Of a stretch of 64,000 nucleotides of DNA, positions 18,039-26,351 are shown piece by piece. The notes beneath the pieces were generated by a model, which made no database searches, was not told the DNA's origin, and was given only the letters and a program-made list of their open reading frames with translations. The translations under genes and the position numbers were made by a program. The stretch comes from an uncultured Lutimaribacter sp. (lineage in GTDB: Bacteria > Pseudomonadota > Alphaproteobacteria > Rhodobacterales > Rhodobacteraceae), in NCBI GenBank assembly GCA_913061505.1, contig CAJXSO010000001.1:1-64000 (forward strand), written 5' to 3'. Every line of letters begins with the position of its first letter. Position 1 is the stretch's first letter.

Positions 18039-18122
18039 CTAAAGCCCCCCTGCTGTGACGATATAGAATATCAACAGCACCAGCCCGGCATATGCCCATT
18101 TTTGCAGCCCAGAACCCGACAT
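18039..18122 (-). CDS. 27-residue single-pass membrane peptide
   Basis: A short frame reads MSGSGLQKWAYAGL then VLLIFYIVTAGGL, 27 residues, with one hydrophobic helix from about residue 9 to 25. Its TAG stop is one base from the xpaC ATG, so if translated it would couple to xpaC. A GGGG run about 5 bases upstream is a weak ribosome site. Codon choice is consistent with neighbours. I do not recognise a family; it could be a small regulatory membrane protein of the TelA/XpaC cluster or a leader peptide. Confidence 0.5.
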   Translation of the reverse strand: MSGSGLQKWAYAGLVLLIFYIVTAGGL

Positions 18123-18138
18123 GCGCCCCAACACGTTT

Positions 18139-18159
18139 ACCTACCGGTAAAAGGTAGGT
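18139..18159. promoter_or_regulatory. Inverted repeat upstream of the telA cluster
   Basis: ACCTACC (18139-18145) and GGTAGGT (18153-18159) form a perfect 7-bp inverted repeat with a 7-base centre that itself begins GGT. No T-run follows on either strand, so an operator in the promoter of the minus-strand cluster is more likely than a terminator. Confidence 0.45.
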
Positions 18160-18216
18160 GATTGGCCGCGCTGTTACTAGGGGGAAGCGGCGCAAATCGG
18201 CGTCAAAGCGTGAAAA

Positions 18217-19221
18217 TCAGCGCTTTGGGCGCGGGCCACGGGGCTTGCCCTGTGCAGGCGATGGCCCGGCCTTGCCGGGGCCGGCCGGTTTGGCGCCCGT
18301 GCCCCCCTTGGCGCTGCGCCCCCGTGGCTTTGGGGTGAAACCCGCGGCAAAGCCCGGGTCGCTGCGCGGCGTGCGGGCCGGGCGGCTGATGCTGCGCGGT
18401 TTGGCACCAGGTTTCGCTGCAGGTTTCGCACCAGATTTCACAGCGGGTTTCTTGCCCGCAGGCTTTTCAACCTCATCTGGCTGCGCATCGTTCAGGCCCA
18501 ATTGGTCGCGCAGCACGCGGCGGCGCACCTCTTCTACTTGGCCGGGTTTCAACTGGCCCAGCTGGAACGGCCCGTAAGAGACGCGGATCAGCCTGTTCAC
18601 CGTTAGGCCAACGGCCTCCATCGCGCGGCGAATCTCGCGGTTTTTGCCCTCGCGCAGGCCGATGGTAAGCCAGGCATTGGCGCCTTGCTGGCGATCCAGT
18701 GTTACGCTCATGGGTTGAAATTTCTCGCCCTCAATCTCGATCCCCTGGCGCAGGGGTGCCAGGCGGGCATCATCGGGGCGGCCATTCACGCGCACGCGGT
18801 ATTTGCGCAACCAGCCGGTCGAGGGCAGTTCCAACTGGCGTTTGAGCGCGCCATCATTGGTCAGCAGCAGCAACCCTTCGGAATTCAGATCAAGCCGCCC
18901 CACGCTCATCACCCGCGGCATTTCGGGGGGCAAGGCATCGTAAATTGTGGCGCGGCCCTGCTCGTCGCGGGTGGTTGTGACCAGGCCCGTGGGCTTGTGA
19001 TACAGCCACAGGCGCGCGGGTTCGGGCGCGGACAGGGGTGTGCCATCTACGGTGATGCGGTCCTTTGGGCCCACATTCAGCGCGGCGCGCTCGATCACCT
19101 TGCCATTCACAGCCACGCGGCCAGCGGCAATCAGCGCCTCGGCTTCGCGGCGGCTGGCGCGCCCTGAACGGGCAATAACTTTGGCGATACGCTCGCCTGC
19201 GGGGTGCGACTCTGTGCTCAT
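18217..19221 (-). CDS. rluB: 23S rRNA pseudouridine synthase, RluB-type
   Basis: 334 residues. An S4 RNA-binding domain lies at about residues 9-55 (RIAKVIARSGRASRREAEAL). The catalytic domain follows, with VGRLDLNSEGLLLLTNDG (catalytic Asp in GRLD) and the RluB/RsuA motif REGKNREIRRAM. After about residue 245 comes a long Lys/Pro/Ala-rich disordered tail (repeats of KPAAKPGAKP type), common in alphaproteobacterial RluB. The ATG at 19221 begins MSTESHPAGERIAKV; codons further upstream look non-coding. Confidence 0.93.
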   Translation of the reverse strand: MSTESHPAGERIAKVIARSGRASRREAEALIAAGRVAVNGKVIERAALNVGPKDRITVDGTPLSAPEPARLWLYHKPTGLVTTTRDEQGRATIYDALPPEMPRVMSVGRLDLNSEGLLLLTNDGALKRQLELPSTGWLRKYRVRVNGRPDDARLAPLRQGIEIEGEKFQPMSVTLDRQQGANAWLTIGLREGKNREIRRAMEAVGLTVNRLIRVSYGPFQLGQLKPGQVEEVRRRVLRDQLGLNDAQPDEVEKPAGKKPAVKSGAKPAAKPGAKPRSISRPARTPRSDPGFAAGFTPKPRGRSAKGGTGAKPAGPGKAGPSPAQGKPRGPRPKR

Positions 19222-19283
19222 GGGGCGGGTATGCCTGAAACGCGAGGCTTGCGAAAGCAAAGATCAACGGGCATCACAGCACA

Positions 19284-19745
19284 ATGCACAGCACGCACAG
19301 CACCAGCCCCATGGAACTGGCCCTTGCCGAGGCCCAAGCCGCCGCCACCCGCGGCGAGGTGCCCGTGGGCGCAGTGATCGTTTCGCCCGGGGGGCAGGTT
19401 GTGGCGCAGGCCGGCAACCGCACCCGCGAATTAAACGACCCCACCGCCCATGCCGAGGTGCTGGCCATCCGTGCCGCCTGCGCGCAGCTGGGCCAAGAGC
19501 GGCTGGCAGGGCATGCGCTCTATGTGACGCTAGAGCCCTGCCCAATGTGTGCAGCGGCCATTTCTTTTGCCCGTATCGCCCGGCTGTATTATGGCGCAAG
19601 CGATCCCAAATCGGGTGGGGTGGCGCAAGGCGCGCGGGTGTTTTCGCACCCCCAATGCCACCACCGCCCCGAAATTTACGATGGGCTGGCCGCGCGCGAC
19701 GCCGAGGCGCTGCTGCGCGATTTTTTCGCCGCGCGCCGCTCTTAA
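19284..19745 (+). CDS. tadA: tRNA-specific adenosine deaminase
   Basis: 153 residues; converts A34 to inosine in tRNA-Arg(ACG). The zinc site is His56-Ala-Glu58 in NDPTAHAEVLAIR and Cys86/Cys89 in LEPCPMCAAA. The C-terminal half has ARLYYGASDPKSGGVAQGARVF. The first ATG is at 19284; an ATG nine codons later (MELALAEAQ) also fits. It is divergent from rluB and convergent with the UPF0173 gene four bases away. Confidence 0.96.
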   Translation: MHSTHSTSPMELALAEAQAAATRGEVPVGAVIVSPGGQVVAQAGNRTRELNDPTAHAEVLAIRAACAQLGQERLAGHALYVTLEPCPMCAAAISFARIARLYYGASDPKSGGVAQGARVFSHPQCHHRPEIYDGLAARDAEALLRDFFAARRS

Positions 19746-19749
19746 GCGC

Positions 19750-20442
19750 TTAAAACGCCATCGGCACCAAAACCTCGGGCTCGATCACATCGACATTTGG
19801 CAAGGCGGCTTTCAGCGTATCGGCTGATTGTTCCAGCAGCGGGAAGGTGCGGTAATGGCCGGGAATGACGGTTTTGAAATCGAAAAACCGCTTGGCCGCA
19901 TAAGCCGCGCGATGCATGTCCATGGTAAAATGGCCACCCGCCGCCAACACCCCGATATCGGGGCTGTGCAGATCGGCAAAAACCTGCATATCGGCCATCA
20001 CATCGGTATCGCCCGAATGATAAATCACATGGCCCTCGCCCGCGATCATAAACCCGCATTCTGTGCCCGGCACATTGGGGCCATTGGGTGTGGCAAAGCT
20101 GGTGGAATGCACCGCATGCACCATCGTTACCTTTGGCCCGCCCAGATCAACAGTGCCACCTTTGTTGAAACCGATGGTTTCCACACCTTCTGTTTCCGCC
20201 CAATGGCCCATCAGATCGTATTGGCCCACAACCGGAATATTCAGCGCACGCGCCAGGCCCAACACATCGACCACATGGTCAAAATGGGTATGGGTTAACA
20301 AAATATGCGTGGCCCCTGCCGTGGCTTCGGCATGGCGGTCTTCGGGCATCATCGGGTTGCCATTCAACCACGGATCCACCAACAGCACTTTGCCCTCGAT
20401 TTCATAGCGAAACGAGCCATGGCCCAACCAAACGATCTGCAT
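19750..20442 (-). CDS. UPF0173 metal-dependent hydrolase (metallo-beta-lactamase fold)
   Basis: 230 residues, typical for UPF0173. The metal-binding motif HTHFDH is at residues 51-56; other ligands are expected in VHAVHSTS, HSGDTDV and PGHYRTFP. The start MQIVWLGHGSFRYE is standard for the family. The physiological substrate is unknown. GGGAGAGAGA directly upstream is a good ribosome site. Confidence 0.93.
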   Translation of the reverse strand: MQIVWLGHGSFRYEIEGKVLLVDPWLNGNPMMPEDRHAEATAGATHILLTHTHFDHVVDVLGLARALNIPVVGQYDLMGHWAETEGVETIGFNKGGTVDLGGPKVTMVHAVHSTSFATPNGPNVPGTECGFMIAGEGHVIYHSGDTDVMADMQVFADLHSPDIGVLAAGGHFTMDMHRAAYAAKRFFDFKTVIPGHYRTFPLLEQSADTLKAALPNVDVIEPEVLVPMAF

Positions 20443-20589
20443 TCTCTCTCTCCCGTGCTAAAAATGCGCCTGCCACACAGCCTAGCACGGCCAAGCGCGG
20501 GGAAAAGGCGCAAAAGCCCGCGTCATGTGCTTGCGGGCGGGGGCTGGCGGCGTTAAACGCTGGTGCGTCTGGAAAACGGAGAGTTTTGG

Positions 20590-20877
20590 ATGTCGATTGA
20601 CCTGGAAAAAGCCGCCAAAGTGGCCAAGCTTGCCCGCATCAAGGTAGAGCCCGATGCCCTGCCCGCCTTGGCGCAGGAATTCAACAACATCCTCGGCTTT
20701 ATCGAGCAGCTGAACGAGGTTGATGTCGAAGGGATCGAACCCATGACATCGGTCACGCCCATGCGCCTGAAACGCCGCGAGGACATTGTCAGCGATGGCG
20801 ACCAGCAAGCCAAGGTTTTGGCCAATGCCCCCGATGCCCGCGAAGGGTTCTTCGCCGTTCCCAAGGTTGTAGAGTGA
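20590..20877 (+). CDS. gatC: Glu-tRNA(Gln)/Asp-tRNA(Asn) amidotransferase, subunit C
   Basis: 95-residue subunit that stabilises GatA in the tRNA-dependent amidotransferase. Hallmarks are [20 protein letters not shown], the [20 protein letters not shown] linker, and the C-terminal [16 protein letters not shown]. The ATG at 20590 has CGGAGAG upstream. gatA starts four bases after its stop; gatB is not in the window. Confidence 0.96.
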   Translation: MSIDLEKAAKVAKLARIKVEPDALPALAQEFNNILGFIEQLNEVDVEGIEPMTSVTPMRLKRREDIVSDGDQQAKVLANAPDAREGFFAVPKVVE

Positions 20878-20881
20878 TCCG

Positions 20882-22369
20882 ATGACAGAATTGAACACCC
20901 TCACGCTGGCCGAGGCCCGCGACAAGCTGCGCAGCGGCGATGTAACCAGCGTAGAATTGACCGAAAGCTGCCTGAAACAGGTAGAAAGCGCCGATGCCTT
21001 GGGCGCCTTTGTGCATAAAACCCCGGAATTGGCCCTGGATCAGGCCCGCGCCGCTGATGCGCGCATTCAGGCCGGTGACGCACCCGCCATGTGCGGCCTG
21101 CCCTTGGGCATCAAAGACCTGTTTTGCACAAAAGGCGTGCCCAGCCAGGCCGCCAGCCGCATTTTGCAGGGCTTTCGCCCCGAATATGAATCGACCGTCA
21201 CCCAAAAGCTGTTCGATGCAGGCGCGGTGATGCTGGGCAAGCTGAACATGGACGAATTTGCCATGGGCAGCTCGAACGAAACCTCGTGCTATGGCAATGC
21301 GGTCAACCCCTGGCGCCGTGCGGGCGATGCGGCAGCACTTACGCCCGGCGGCTCGTCTGGGGGCTCGGCTGCGGCTGTGGCGGCTGATTTGTGCCTGGCG
21401 GCCACCGGCACCGATACCGGCGGCTCTATCCGCCAGCCTGCGGCCTTTACCGGCATTGTCGGGATCAAGCCCACCTACGGGCGCTGTTCGCGCTGGGGGA
21501 TTGTGGCCTTTGCCTCGTCTTTGGATCAGGCCGGCCCCATGACCAAAACCGTGCGCGATGCGGCCATCATGCTGGGCGCCATGGCCGGGCACGACCCAAA
21601 GGATTCCACCAGCGCCGATCTGCCTGTGCCCGATTTCGAGGCCATGCTCAGCGGCGATATTCGCGGCAAGGTTATCGGCATTCCCGCTGAATACCGCATG
21701 GATGGCATGCCCGCGGAAATTGAAAAACTATGGGCCGATGGCACAGCCATGCTGAAAGATGCCGGCGCTGAAATTCGTGATATCAGCCTGCCGCATACAA
21801 AATATGCCCTGCCGGCCTATTACGTGATCGCACCGGCCGAGGCCTCGTCTAACCTGGCGCGCTATGACGGGGTGCGCTATGGCCATCGCGCCAGCCTGGG
21901 CCAGGGCGATGGCATCACCGAAATGTATGAAAAAACCCGCGCCGAAGGGTTCGGCCACGAGGTGCAGCGCCGCGTGATGGTGGGCACCTATGTGCTGTCA
22001 GCGGGCTTTTACGATGCCTATTACAACCGCGCCCGCCGCGTGCGCGCGCTGATCAAACGCGATTTTGATCAGGCCTTTGCCGCGGGTGTCGATGCCATTC
22101 TTACCCCCGCCACGCCCAGCGCGGCCTTTGGTTTGGGCGAAATGGCCGAGGCGGACCCGGTGCAAATGTATCTCAACGACGTGTTCACCGTTACCGTCAA
22201 CCTGGCCGGCCTGCCCGGTATCAGCGTGCCCACCGGCACCGATGCCAGCGGCCTGCCCCTGGGGCTGCAGCTGATTGGCCGCCCGTGGGAAGAGGCCGAT
22301 TTGCTGAATACCGCCTATGCGCTGGAACAGGCGGCGGGCTTTGTGGCCAAACCGCAGAAATGGTGGTAA
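20882..22369 (+). CDS. gatA: Glu-tRNA(Gln)/Asp-tRNA(Asn) amidotransferase, subunit A
   Basis: 495-residue amidase subunit that releases ammonia from glutamine for transamidation of misacylated tRNA. The Ser-cisSer-Lys triad is visible: Lys78 in PLGIKDLFC, Ser158 in [10 protein letters not shown], and Ser182 in [12 protein letters not shown]. Length is typical. It forms an operon with gatC, and perhaps with the lipoprotein gene that starts 31 bases later. Confidence 0.97.
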   Translation: MTELNTLTLAEARDKLRSGDVTSVELTESCLKQVESADALGAFVHKTPELALDQARAADARIQAGDAPAMCGLPLGIKDLFCTKGVPSQAASRILQGFRPEYESTVTQKLFDAGAVMLGKLNMDEFAMGSSNETSCYGNAVNPWRRAGDAAALTPGGSSGGSAAAVAADLCLAATGTDTGGSIRQPAAFTGIVGIKPTYGRCSRWGIVAFASSLDQAGPMTKTVRDAAIMLGAMAGHDPKDSTSADLPVPDFEAMLSGDIRGKVIGIPAEYRMDGMPAEIEKLWADGTAMLKDAGAEIRDISLPHTKYALPAYYVIAPAEASSNLARYDGVRYGHRASLGQGDGITEMYEKTRAEGFGHEVQRRVMVGTYVLSAGFYDAYYNRARRVRALIKRDFDQAFAAGVDAILTPATPSAAFGLGEMAEADPVQMYLNDVFTVTVNLAGLPGISVPTGTDASGLPLGLQLIGRPWEEADLLNTAYALEQAAGFVAKPQKWW

Positions 22370-22400
22370 ACCCCCTGCAAAGAAACTTGCAGGCGACCCA

Positions 22401-23087
22401 ATGATCAAGCGATTTCTAGTTTCCGGCGCAGCGCTGGCGGCCTTGGCCGCCTGCGTTGCAACTGTTCCCGACAGCGGCGCTGGCCTTAACCAAAGCTATG
22501 CCCAACAGCAAGCCGCGCGCGAGGCTGCGCTGCAAGGCCAATTGCCCGGCACCAACGGTTTGCCTCTCGAGGCGGCATCACCCCAGCAATCCGAGGCCGA
22601 GGCGCTGGCCGCAGCCACGGCGGCCGCGCTAAACTCTGGCGTGCCGCCGGTCGAGGCCAGCCCCGCAAACCCACCGCCGGTGGCAGTGAATGCAGCGGGG
22701 ATTTCGCAGGAAAACGATTTTCAAGATGTCTCCAGCCTGCGCAGCATAGAAACCGACGCCGAACGCCTGGCGCAAAACCGCGCCCAATATCAAGTGATCG
22801 CCCCAACCGAGCTGCCATCGCGCAGCGGTGCAAGCGGGCCGAATATTGTGGATTTCGCGCTGAACACCCAAAATGCCAAGGGCGAGGCGCTGTATACAAG
22901 GGGCGGCATTGCCTCGCAAACCCGCTATGCGCGCAATTGCGGCAAATACCCCTCGCCCGATCTGGCGCAGGCCGATTTTCTGGCCAAAGGCGGCCCCGAG
23001 CGTGACCGCATGGGGCTTGACCCCGATGGCGATGGGTTTGCCTGTGCGTGGGATCCCGCGCCCTTCCGCCTGGCGCGGCAAAACTAA
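22401..23087 (+). CDS. Lipoprotein with C-terminal excalibur-like calcium motif
   Basis: 228 residues. The signal sequence ends in the lipobox LAAC (Cys18). A long Ala/Gln/Pro-rich, probably disordered region follows. The C-terminal 50 residues (ARNCGKYPSPDLAQADFL then GLDPDGDGFACAWDP) match an excalibur-type domain, with the DxDxDG calcium loop and two cysteines that may pair. It is probably attached to the envelope; function unknown. The amidase gene follows closely, hinting at cell-wall work. Confidence 0.8.
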   Translation: MIKRFLVSGAALAALAACVATVPDSGAGLNQSYAQQQAAREAALQGQLPGTNGLPLEAASPQQSEAEALAAATAAALNSGVPPVEASPANPPPVAVNAAGISQENDFQDVSSLRSIETDAERLAQNRAQYQVIAPTELPSRSGASGPNIVDFALNTQNAKGEALYTRGGIASQTRYARNCGKYPSPDLAQADFLAKGGPERDRMGLDPDGDGFACAWDPAPFRLARQN

Positions 23088-23093
23088 ACGCGC

Positions 23094-23789
23094 GTGATCT
23101 GGCAGCCCTCCCCCAATTTCGGGCCGCGCCGCGGCGGCGCGCGCCCCTCTTTGGTGGTTATCCACTACACAGCCATGCAAGGCGCACAGCCCGCGCTAGA
23201 GCGGCTGTGCGACCCCGCGGCCGAGGTTTCAGCCCATTACCTTATCGGCAATAACGGCCAGGTCTGGCAGCTGGTCGACGAGGCGCAGCGTGCATGGCAC
23301 GCAGGCGCAGGCCGCTGGGGGGCGATTTGCGATGTAAACTCGCATTCCGTGGGGATCGAGCTGGATAACACCGGCGCCCACCCCTTTGCCCATGCCCAAA
23401 TGCAGGCGCTGGCGCAGCTATTGGGGGGTATCGTGCAGCGTTGGCAGATACCGGCCCATGGGGTGATTGGCCATTCCGACATGGCCCCAACCCGCAAACA
23501 AGACCCCGGCGCAAAATTTGACTGGCAGGGCTTGGCCCACCTGGGGCTGGCCGTTTGGCCCGGGCCCCTGGCCACGCCAATGCCGCAGCCCGATATGGCG
23601 GCCTTTCGCGCCGATTGCGCGCGCTTTGGCTATGACGATAGCCCAGATATACCCGACAGGGCGATTTTGGCCGCGTTTCGCCTGCGCTTTCGCCCTTGGG
23701 CCGCGGGGCCCCTGGCCGCGATCGATTGCGCGCAAGCCGCCGATCTGGCGCAACGCTTTGGCGTTGACCACCGCCCCACAAGCGCTTAA
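23094..23789 (+). CDS. N-acetylmuramoyl-L-alanine amidase (AmpD/AmiD type)
   Basis: 231 residues, starting with GTG. The amidase_2 domain has a zinc His in LVVIHYTAMQG (His24), then SAHYLIGNNGQVWQLV, WHAGAGRWG, NSHSVGIELDNTG and the second zinc-ligand segment GHSDMAPTRKQDPG. The C-terminal 70 residues resemble the helical peptidoglycan-binding tail of AmiD. No signal peptide is evident, which favours a cytoplasmic AmpD-like recycling role. rnpB starts eight bases after the stop. Confidence 0.92.
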   Translation: MIWQPSPNFGPRRGGARPSLVVIHYTAMQGAQPALERLCDPAAEVSAHYLIGNNGQVWQLVDEAQRAWHAGAGRWGAICDVNSHSVGIELDNTGAHPFAHAQMQALAQLLGGIVQRWQIPAHGVIGHSDMAPTRKQDPGAKFDWQGLAHLGLAVWPGPLATPMPQPDMAAFRADCARFGYDDSPDIPDRAILAAFRLRFRPWAAGPLAAIDCAQAADLAQRFGVDHRPTSA

Positions 23790-23797
23790 CCCGGGCC

Positions 23798-24195
23798 TGC
23801 GCGGGGGGCTGGGTGGCCGCTGCGGCGGGGTTCCGCCGGAGAGGAAAGTCCGGACTCCACAAGACACAGGTGCCGGGTAACGCCCGGGCGGGGAAACCCG
23901 ACGGAAAGCGCCACAGAAAATAAACCGCCCGCCGTCCGCGGCGGGTAAGGGTGAAACGGTGGGGTAAAAGCCCACCGGGGGGCTGGCAACAGCACCCGCA
24001 TGGCAAGCCCCACCTGGAGCAATGCCGAATAGGGATCCTGCGCGGGTCTGGATCGGGCAACCGATATCGCCGCAGGCCGTCTTGGCCCAGGGATCCGGGT
24101 AGGCAGCTTGACGGTATCGGCAACGATGCCGCTAGATGAATGGCCATCCAAGGGGGCAACCCCTGGACAGAATCCGGCTTATAGGCCCCCCGCGC
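23798..24195 (+). ncRNA. rnpB: RNase P RNA (M1), bacterial type A
   Basis: The conserved 5' block GAGGAAAGTCCGGACTCCA begins near 23839, AGGGTGAAACGGTGGGGTAA near 23948 and ACAGAATCCGGCTTA near 24168. The outer P1 helix pairs GCGCGGGGGGCT at 23798 with the segment ending GCCCCCCGCGC at 24195, which defines the ends to within a few bases. The RNA is the catalytic subunit that matures tRNA 5' ends. A T-run (GGTTTTT) follows at 24201. Confidence 0.95.
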
Positions 24196-24228
24196 ATCTT
24201 GGTTTTTACGCCCCAGGCCCGGCAATAG

Positions 24229-24262
24229 TGGGCCATAGGCAAGGCTATACTGGGCCATAGGC
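24229..24262. repeat. 12-base direct repeat, 22-bp period
   Basis: TGGGCCATAGGC occurs at 24229-24240 and again at 24251-24262, a 22-bp repeat (about two helical turns) about 50-80 bases upstream of the next start codon. It could be a tandem activator or repressor site; it is not explained by the end of rnpB. Confidence 0.5.
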
Positions 24263-24310
24263 CCGGGGCGAAAACCCTGCTATGCTCGCCCAACAGCGGA
24301 GGATAGAAAG

Positions 24311-24994
24311 ATGAGTTTCAAGGCAACATTGGCGGCATTTTCCATGGCGCTTGCAGCGCAGCGCGGCCAGCAGGCCATGGCGCATATGGCAGGCGATACC
24401 AACACCGGGCCTGGCGCCGATATGGCCCAGCACCTGCAGGCCATGGCCGATCAAATGGGGCTGGGCCAAGGCGCACAGCAAATGCGCGCGGCCTTTGCCG
24501 CGATGGGCCAACACATGCAACCAGCGGCAGGCATGGCAGAATTCACCACAGCTTTGGCCAGCATGGGCACAGCCGCTAGCGCCGGCATGCAAACGATGAC
24601 CCAGATGTTCGAGGCGATGACCCAAGGCACGCCCCTGGCGGATGCCAGCGAAGACAGCGCCAAGCTGATGATCCGCGCCATGGCGCAGGCTGCCAATGCC
24701 ACAGCCCCCCTGCCCGCCCAAGCCCAGGCCGAGGTGCTGGCGCAGCTTGAGGGCGCCACCGAGGCCGAGCGCGCCTTTGTCGCCACCGCCCTGCAAGAGC
24801 CCCCCGACCCCGCCGCCCTGGCCGCGGCCACAGGCCAGCAATGGGGTGTGCAAGTCTATAGCGCGGCCCTGATGGCCTGGCCAGACGACACCGGGGCCAG
24901 CGCCCCCTATCTGGCGGCTTTGGCGCAGGCGTTGCAGCTAGATCCAGCCACGGTTTCCGCCCTGCATGCGGCTGCCGGGCGCGCCGCGCCTTAG
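24311..24994 (+). CDS. YebE/DUF533-like protein with Met-rich N-terminus
   Basis: 227 residues. The C-terminal ~90 residues (LEGATEAERAFVATALQEPP, QVYSAALMAWPDDTG, PYLAALAQALQLDP) resemble DUF533/YebE, a TerB-like helical domain linked to membrane and tellurite stress. The first ~105 residues hold about 16 methionines in an Ala/Gln/Met-rich helical context. An AGCGGAGGA ribosome site precedes the ATG. Family assignment is by pattern only and is moderately sure. It may relate functionally to the telA/xpaC cluster 6 kb away, as TerB and TelA proteins share stress pathways. Confidence 0.6.
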   Translation: MSFKATLAAFSMALAAQRGQQAMAHMAGDTNTGPGADMAQHLQAMADQMGLGQGAQQMRAAFAAMGQHMQPAAGMAEFTTALASMGTAASAGMQTMTQMFEAMTQGTPLADASEDSAKLMIRAMAQAANATAPLPAQAQAEVLAQLEGATEAERAFVATALQEPPDPAALAAATGQQWGVQVYSAALMAWPDDTGASAPYLAALAQALQLDPATVSALHAAAGRAAP

Positions 24995-25114
24995 GTTCGG
25001 ATAAATCTTTGCAATTCTGTGCCGATGGCTGTTGACTCTTTGCGCGCCCTCGGTAAAAGGCAGGCTTCATAAGATTTTCACGGGCGCCTTCCCGCCCGGT
25101 GCAGGAGAGCGACC

Positions 25115-25282
25115 ATGGCGAAGCCGACCACAATCAAAATCCGCCTGAACTCGAGCGCGGGCACTGGCCACTTTTATGTGACCAAGAAAAACGCACGCAC
25201 CATGACCGAGAAAATGACCGTACGCAAGTACGACCCGGTCGCGCGCAAGCACGTCGAGTATAAGGAAGGCAAGATCAAGTAA
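25115..25282 (+). CDS. rpmG: 50S ribosomal protein L33
   Basis: 55 residues starting [20 protein letters not shown] and ending [12 protein letters not shown], the zinc-free (C-minus) form of L33, as expected for alphaproteobacteria. A strong GCAGGAGAG ribosome site precedes the ATG. A TTGACT at 25032-25037 upstream is a candidate -35. It is transcribed alone and ended by a clear terminator. Confidence 0.97.
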   Translation: MAKPTTIKIRLNSSAGTGHFYVTKKNARTMTEKMTVRKYDPVARKHVEYKEGKIK

Positions 25283-25302
25283 GATCGCCAACCCGGATTA
25301 CA

Positions 25303-25338
25303 AAAAACCGCGCAGCCCCAGGCCTGCGCGGTTTTTTT
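25303..25338 (+). terminator. Intrinsic terminator of rpmG
   Basis: AAAACCGCGCAG pairs with CCTGCGCGGTTTT around a short C/A loop, followed by seven T. It is GC-rich and canonical. Confidence 0.92.
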
Positions 25339-25390
25339 GTTGGGCCTGCTGCTAATGCCGGCCTGCCGCCACAGCCGCAGTTTGCTGCCA

Positions 25391-25420
25391 TAAAAAAGGG
25401 CCGGTCAGCGACCGGCCCTT
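25391..25420 (-). terminator. Intrinsic terminator of the Bax-inhibitor-family gene
   Basis: Read on the minus strand, GGGCCGGTC and GACCGGCCC form a 9-bp stem with a 3-base loop and then a run of six T. It lies 28 bases past the stop of the minus-strand gene. Confidence 0.92.
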
Positions 25421-25447
25421 GCGTTGCATCATGTTGCCCTGGCGCGA

Positions 25448-26185
25448 TTATTCGCGGTTGCCCAGGAACTGCAGCAGGAACATGAACATGTTGATAAAGT
25501 CCATGTAGAGGCTCAGCGCGCCCATGATGGCGGCTTTGCCCAGCCATTCGCTATCGCCCGAATGGGCATGCTGCAGGTAGGTGTTTTTGATGTTCTGCGT
25601 GTCATAGGCGGTCAGGCCAGCAAAGATCAGCAGGCCCAAGATCGACACGGCAAAGTGAATCGCGGGCGAGCCCAGGAAAATGTTGATGATCGATGCCACA
25701 ACCAGGCCGATCACACCCATGATCAGGAACGACCCCCAGCCAGAAATGTCTTTCTTGGTGGTGTAGCCCCACAGGCTAAGGCCAGCAAACGAGATCGAGG
25801 TGACAAGAAACACCTGCGCAATCGAGATGCCGGTGAAGGCCTTGAAGATCCATGCCAGGCTCAGCCCCATGACCGAGGCAAAGGCGTAGAAAAACAACTG
25901 GGCGCCCGCCGCCGACAGGCGGTTGATGGCGGCACCAAAGCCAAACACCATGGCCAAGGGCGCAAACATCACGATCCAGCCCAGGATATTCGGGCTTAGG
26001 GTGATGGGGTCGCGGAACATGCTCAGCAATGCGGGGCTGGTGCCGACGGCCCATGCCACTGCAAATGTCAGCAACATGCCCACAGACATGGTGCCATAGA
26101 CCTTGTTCATATGGGCGCGCAGGCCCTCGTCAATCTGGGCGGCGCGGCTGCCAGCCGCGGTCCGGATCGTTTGATATTCTGCCAT
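25448..26185 (-). CDS. Bax inhibitor-1 / YccA family membrane protein
   Basis: 245 residues with about seven hydrophobic segments after a 30-residue cytoplasmic N-terminus, and the family signature around LTAYDTQNIKNTYL near the C-terminus. BI-1 proteins are calcium-permeable or protease-associated membrane proteins (YccA modulates FtsH). The ATG at 26185 has an excellent GGAGG site; codons further upstream are not supported. It is transcribed alone, with its own terminator. Confidence 0.94.
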   Translation of the reverse strand: MAEYQTIRTAAGSRAAQIDEGLRAHMNKVYGTMSVGMLLTFAVAWAVGTSPALLSMFRDPITLSPNILGWIVMFAPLAMVFGFGAAINRLSAAGAQLFFYAFASVMGLSLAWIFKAFTGISIAQVFLVTSISFAGLSLWGYTTKKDISGWGSFLIMGVIGLVVASIINIFLGSPAIHFAVSILGLLIFAGLTAYDTQNIKNTYLQHAHSGDSEWLGKAAIMGALSLYMDFINMFMFLLQFLGNRE

Positions 26186-26351
26186 CTTTACCTCCGATGC
26201 GAAACGCTGTGGCCCGACGCATGGGCCTTGGCGCAAATATCGGAAAGCGGGGCCCACGTTTCAAGAGGGGTGCACGCGAAAAAGGTATATCTTGGCTGGT
26301 GTATTTTGCCGCAAGCCCGGCCTGCCCGCGCCCGGCATGGCGCGTTGGGCG

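Noticed and set aside
17926-18195. 89-codon minus-strand frame over the xpaC start
   Set aside because: Different frame from xpaC and the 27-residue ORF, with no motif and poor composition.
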